5,435 nt of DNA from positions 1 through 5,435 of the forward strand of contig CAMPHL010000206.1 of NCBI GenBank assembly GCA_946885905.1. The letters run 5' to 3'. Positions within the stretch are counted from its first letter, which is position 1. Each line of letters opens with the position of its first letter. This document shows, in pieces, positions 4,005 to 5,435 of the stretch. Source of the DNA: an uncultured Pseudomonadota bacterium (GTDB lineage Bacteria > Pseudomonadota > Gammaproteobacteria > Burkholderiales > Usitatibacteraceae). The notes beneath the pieces are model-generated. The model was not told the origin of the DNA and searched no databases. It worked only from the letters and a program-made list of their open reading frames with translations. Position numbers and translations under genes: made by a program.

Positions 4005-5435
4005 ATGACGGTGCAAGCCGGGACGCCGGATACTTTTCCGAAGCTCCTGCTCATGCATGCGCGCGAGCGCGGCGACGCGCCCGCGATCCGCGAGAAGGAC
4101 CTGGGCATCTGGCAGACGACGACCTGGTCGCAGATGCGCGCGGAGGTCGAGGCGCTCGCCGCGGGGCTTTCCAGGGCGGGCCTGCGGCGCGGGCAACACA
4201 TCGCGGTGATCGGCGCCAACCGTCCACGCCTCTACTGGACGCTCGCCGCCGCCCAGGCCCTCGGCGCCATCCCGGTGCCGTTCTACGAGGACGCGGTCGC
4301 GCAGGAGATGGTCTACGTCTTCCAGGACGCCGAAATCGCCTTCGCCGTGGTCGAGGACCAGGAGCAGGCCGACAAGCTCTTCGAGATCCTGCCGCAGTGC
4401 CCGGCGTTGAAGCACATCTGGTACGACGACCCGCGCGGCCTCAAGCACTACACCCAGCCCGAGCTCGCCTCGTACGAAACCCTCGTCGCCGCGGGGCGCG
4501 AATGGGCGCGGTCGAACCCGGGAATGTTCGACTCCGAGGTCGCCAAGACGCACGGCGGGGATACCGCGATCATGCTCTACACCTCGGGCACCACGGGCAA
4601 TGCCAAGGGCGTGGTGCTCACCTACGACAACCTCATCATGTCGAGCCGCGCGTACGCCGAGCTGGAGGGCCTGCGCGACACGGAGGAGGTGCTGGCCTAC
4701 CTGCCGATGGCCTGGATCGGCCAGAACGTCTTCTCGTACGCGCAGTGGATGGTGGTCGGCTTCCGCATCAACTGCATCGAGTCGGGCGAGACGGTCATGA
4801 CCGACATGCGCGAGATCGGGCCGACCTACTACTTCGCTCCGCCGCGCGTGCTCGAGGGCCTGCTCACGCAGGTGACCATCCGCATGGAGGACGCGAGCTG
4901 GGTGAAGCGCAAGCTCTTCCACCATTTCATGGCGCTCGCCCGCCGCGTGGGCGCGGACCTGCTGGACGGCAAGCCCGTGGCTCTCCTCGATCGCCTGCAC
5001 TACCGCCTGGGCAACCTCCTCATCTACGGGCCGCTGCGCAACGCGCTCGGCATGACCCGCATCCACGTCGCCTACACCGCGGGCGAGGCGATCGGTCCCG
5101 ACCTCTTCGTGTTCTACCGCTCGCTCGGCATCAACCTGAAGCAGCTCTACGGCTCGACCGAGACCTCGGTCATGGTTTGCGTGCAGCCCAACGGCGAGGT
5201 GAAGCCCGACACGGTCGGCCCGCCGATGAAGGGGGTGGAGATCCGCGTACTCGACTCCGGCGAGATCGTGCTCAAGTGCCCGGGCCTGTTCCGCGCCTAC
5301 TACAAGAACGACGTGGCCACGCGCGAGGCCAAGGACGCCGAGGGCTGGTACCACACGGGCGACGCGGGCTACTTCGACGCCGGCGGGCACCTGAAGATCA
5401 TCGACCGCGCCAAGGACGTGGGCAAGCTCTCCGAC
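4005..5435 (+). CDS. AMP-forming long-chain acyl-CoA synthetase (AMP-binding family); 3' end cut by window edge
   Basis: Adenylate-forming enzyme that activates a fatty or other carboxylic acid with ATP to acyl-AMP and then acyl-CoA. The 477 codons present contain: the phosphate-binding signature YTSGTTGNAKG at residues 192-202; YLPMAWIGQ just after it; YGSTE at 382-386, which binds adenine and ATP; GWYHTGD at 447-453, whose D453 binds the ribose hydroxyls; and the hinge DRAKDVGKLSD at 467-477, where the window ends. TDMREIGPTYYFAPPRVLE (before the central helices) is typical of the long-chain, FadD15/FAA-like branch rather than acetyl-CoA synthetase. Such enzymes are about 600-650 residues, so the small C-terminal domain with the catalytic lysine lies outside. 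Start ATG 4005 is backed by a strong ribosome site. Divergent from the Crp/Fnr regulator; in related bacteria such genes often precede branched-chain-amino-acid-type ABC transporter genes, which cannot be checked here. Chain-length preference is not readable from sequence. Confidence 0.94.
   Translation, partial: MTVQAGTPDTFPKLLLMHARERGDAPAIREKDLGIWQTTTWSQMRAEVEALAAGLSRAGLRRGQHIAVIGANRPRLYWTLAAAQALGAIPVPFYEDAVAQEMVYVFQDAEIAFAVVEDQEQADKLFEILPQCPALKHIWYDDPRGLKHYTQPELASYETLVAAGREWARSNPGMFDSEVAKTHGGDTAIMLYTSGTTGNAKGVVLTYDNLIMSSRAYAELEGLRDTEEVLAYLPMAWIGQNVFSYAQWMVVGFRINCIESGETVMTDMREIGPTYYFAPPRVLEGLLTQVTIRMEDASWVKRKLFHHFMALARRVGADLLDGKPVALLDRLHYRLGNLLIYGPLRNALGMTRIHVAYTAGEAIGPDLFVFYRSLGINLKQLYGSTETSVMVCVQPNGEVKPDTVGPPMKGVEIRVLDSGEIVLKCPGLFRAYYKNDVATREAKDAEGWYHTGDAGYFDAGGHLKIIDRAKDVGKLSD

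Noticed and set aside
4600..4800. Small plus-strand open frame inside the synthetase gene
   Set aside because: It overlaps the conserved core of the synthetase in another frame, and its product is a Ser/Arg/Ala-rich string without features.
3240..5390. 716-codon minus-strand open frame across the synthetase and regulator
   Set aside because: It is antisense to the well-supported synthetase and out of frame with the regulator. The composition (His, Arg, Ala, Asp, Val rich, no hydrophobic core or motif) is that of a shadow frame.

Overview
The window is very GC-rich (by eye well over 60% G+C) and packed with protein-coding genes. It looks like a bacterial chromosome segment, most plausibly from a betaproteobacterium of the Burkholderiales/Rhodocyclales kind. 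That placement is an inference: the Crp/Fnr-type regulator, the MBL-fold hydrolase and the long-chain acyl-CoA synthetase resemble proteins I associate with that group. I see no RNA genes, insertion sequences, CRISPR arrays, phage genes or large repeats, and no gene-free stretch longer than about 65 bases.

Layout. Bases 1-2307 hold a tightly packed minus-strand operon, read from right to left: a class I SAM-dependent O-methyltransferase of the MycE/TylE type (2307 to 1591); a short alpha-methylacyl-CoA racemase / class III CoA-transferase family protein whose TTG start overlaps the methyltransferase stop (1594 to 743); and, 7 bases later, a type II (HSD17B10-like) 3-hydroxyacyl-CoA dehydrogenase that runs off the left edge (735 to 1). 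Divergent from it, with only 21 bases between the start codons, is a plus-strand MBL-fold metallohydrolase (2329-3243). Its last 14 bases overlap a convergent minus-strand Crp/Fnr-family regulator (3230-3940, TTG start). Divergent from the regulator, across a 64-base gap with a near-perfect palindrome, is an AMP-forming long-chain acyl-CoA synthetase that runs off the right edge (4005-5435).

How the genes may work together. The synthetase would activate a carboxylic acid to its CoA thioester. The racemase family interconverts (2R)- and (2S)-methylacyl-CoA. Type II hydroxyacyl-CoA dehydrogenases oxidise 3-hydroxyacyl-CoAs, including 2-methyl-branched ones. Together this suggests catabolism of fatty acids, probably methyl-branched ones, with the regulator as likely local control of the synthetase. 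The methyltransferase does not fit that pathway in an obvious way.

Most of the window is ordinary metabolic DNA; I found no clear new defence or mobile system. The points worth a second look are: a shared, symmetrical TTTATAA element between the 2307/2329 starts that may give leaderless transcripts both ways; loss of a normally conserved metal-ligand His in the MBL protein; a racemase with all three catalytic residues but a short C-terminus; a regulator whose recognition helix differs from Crp and Fnr and which sits next to a non-Crp, non-Fnr palindrome; and a hairpin spanning the convergent gene overlap.
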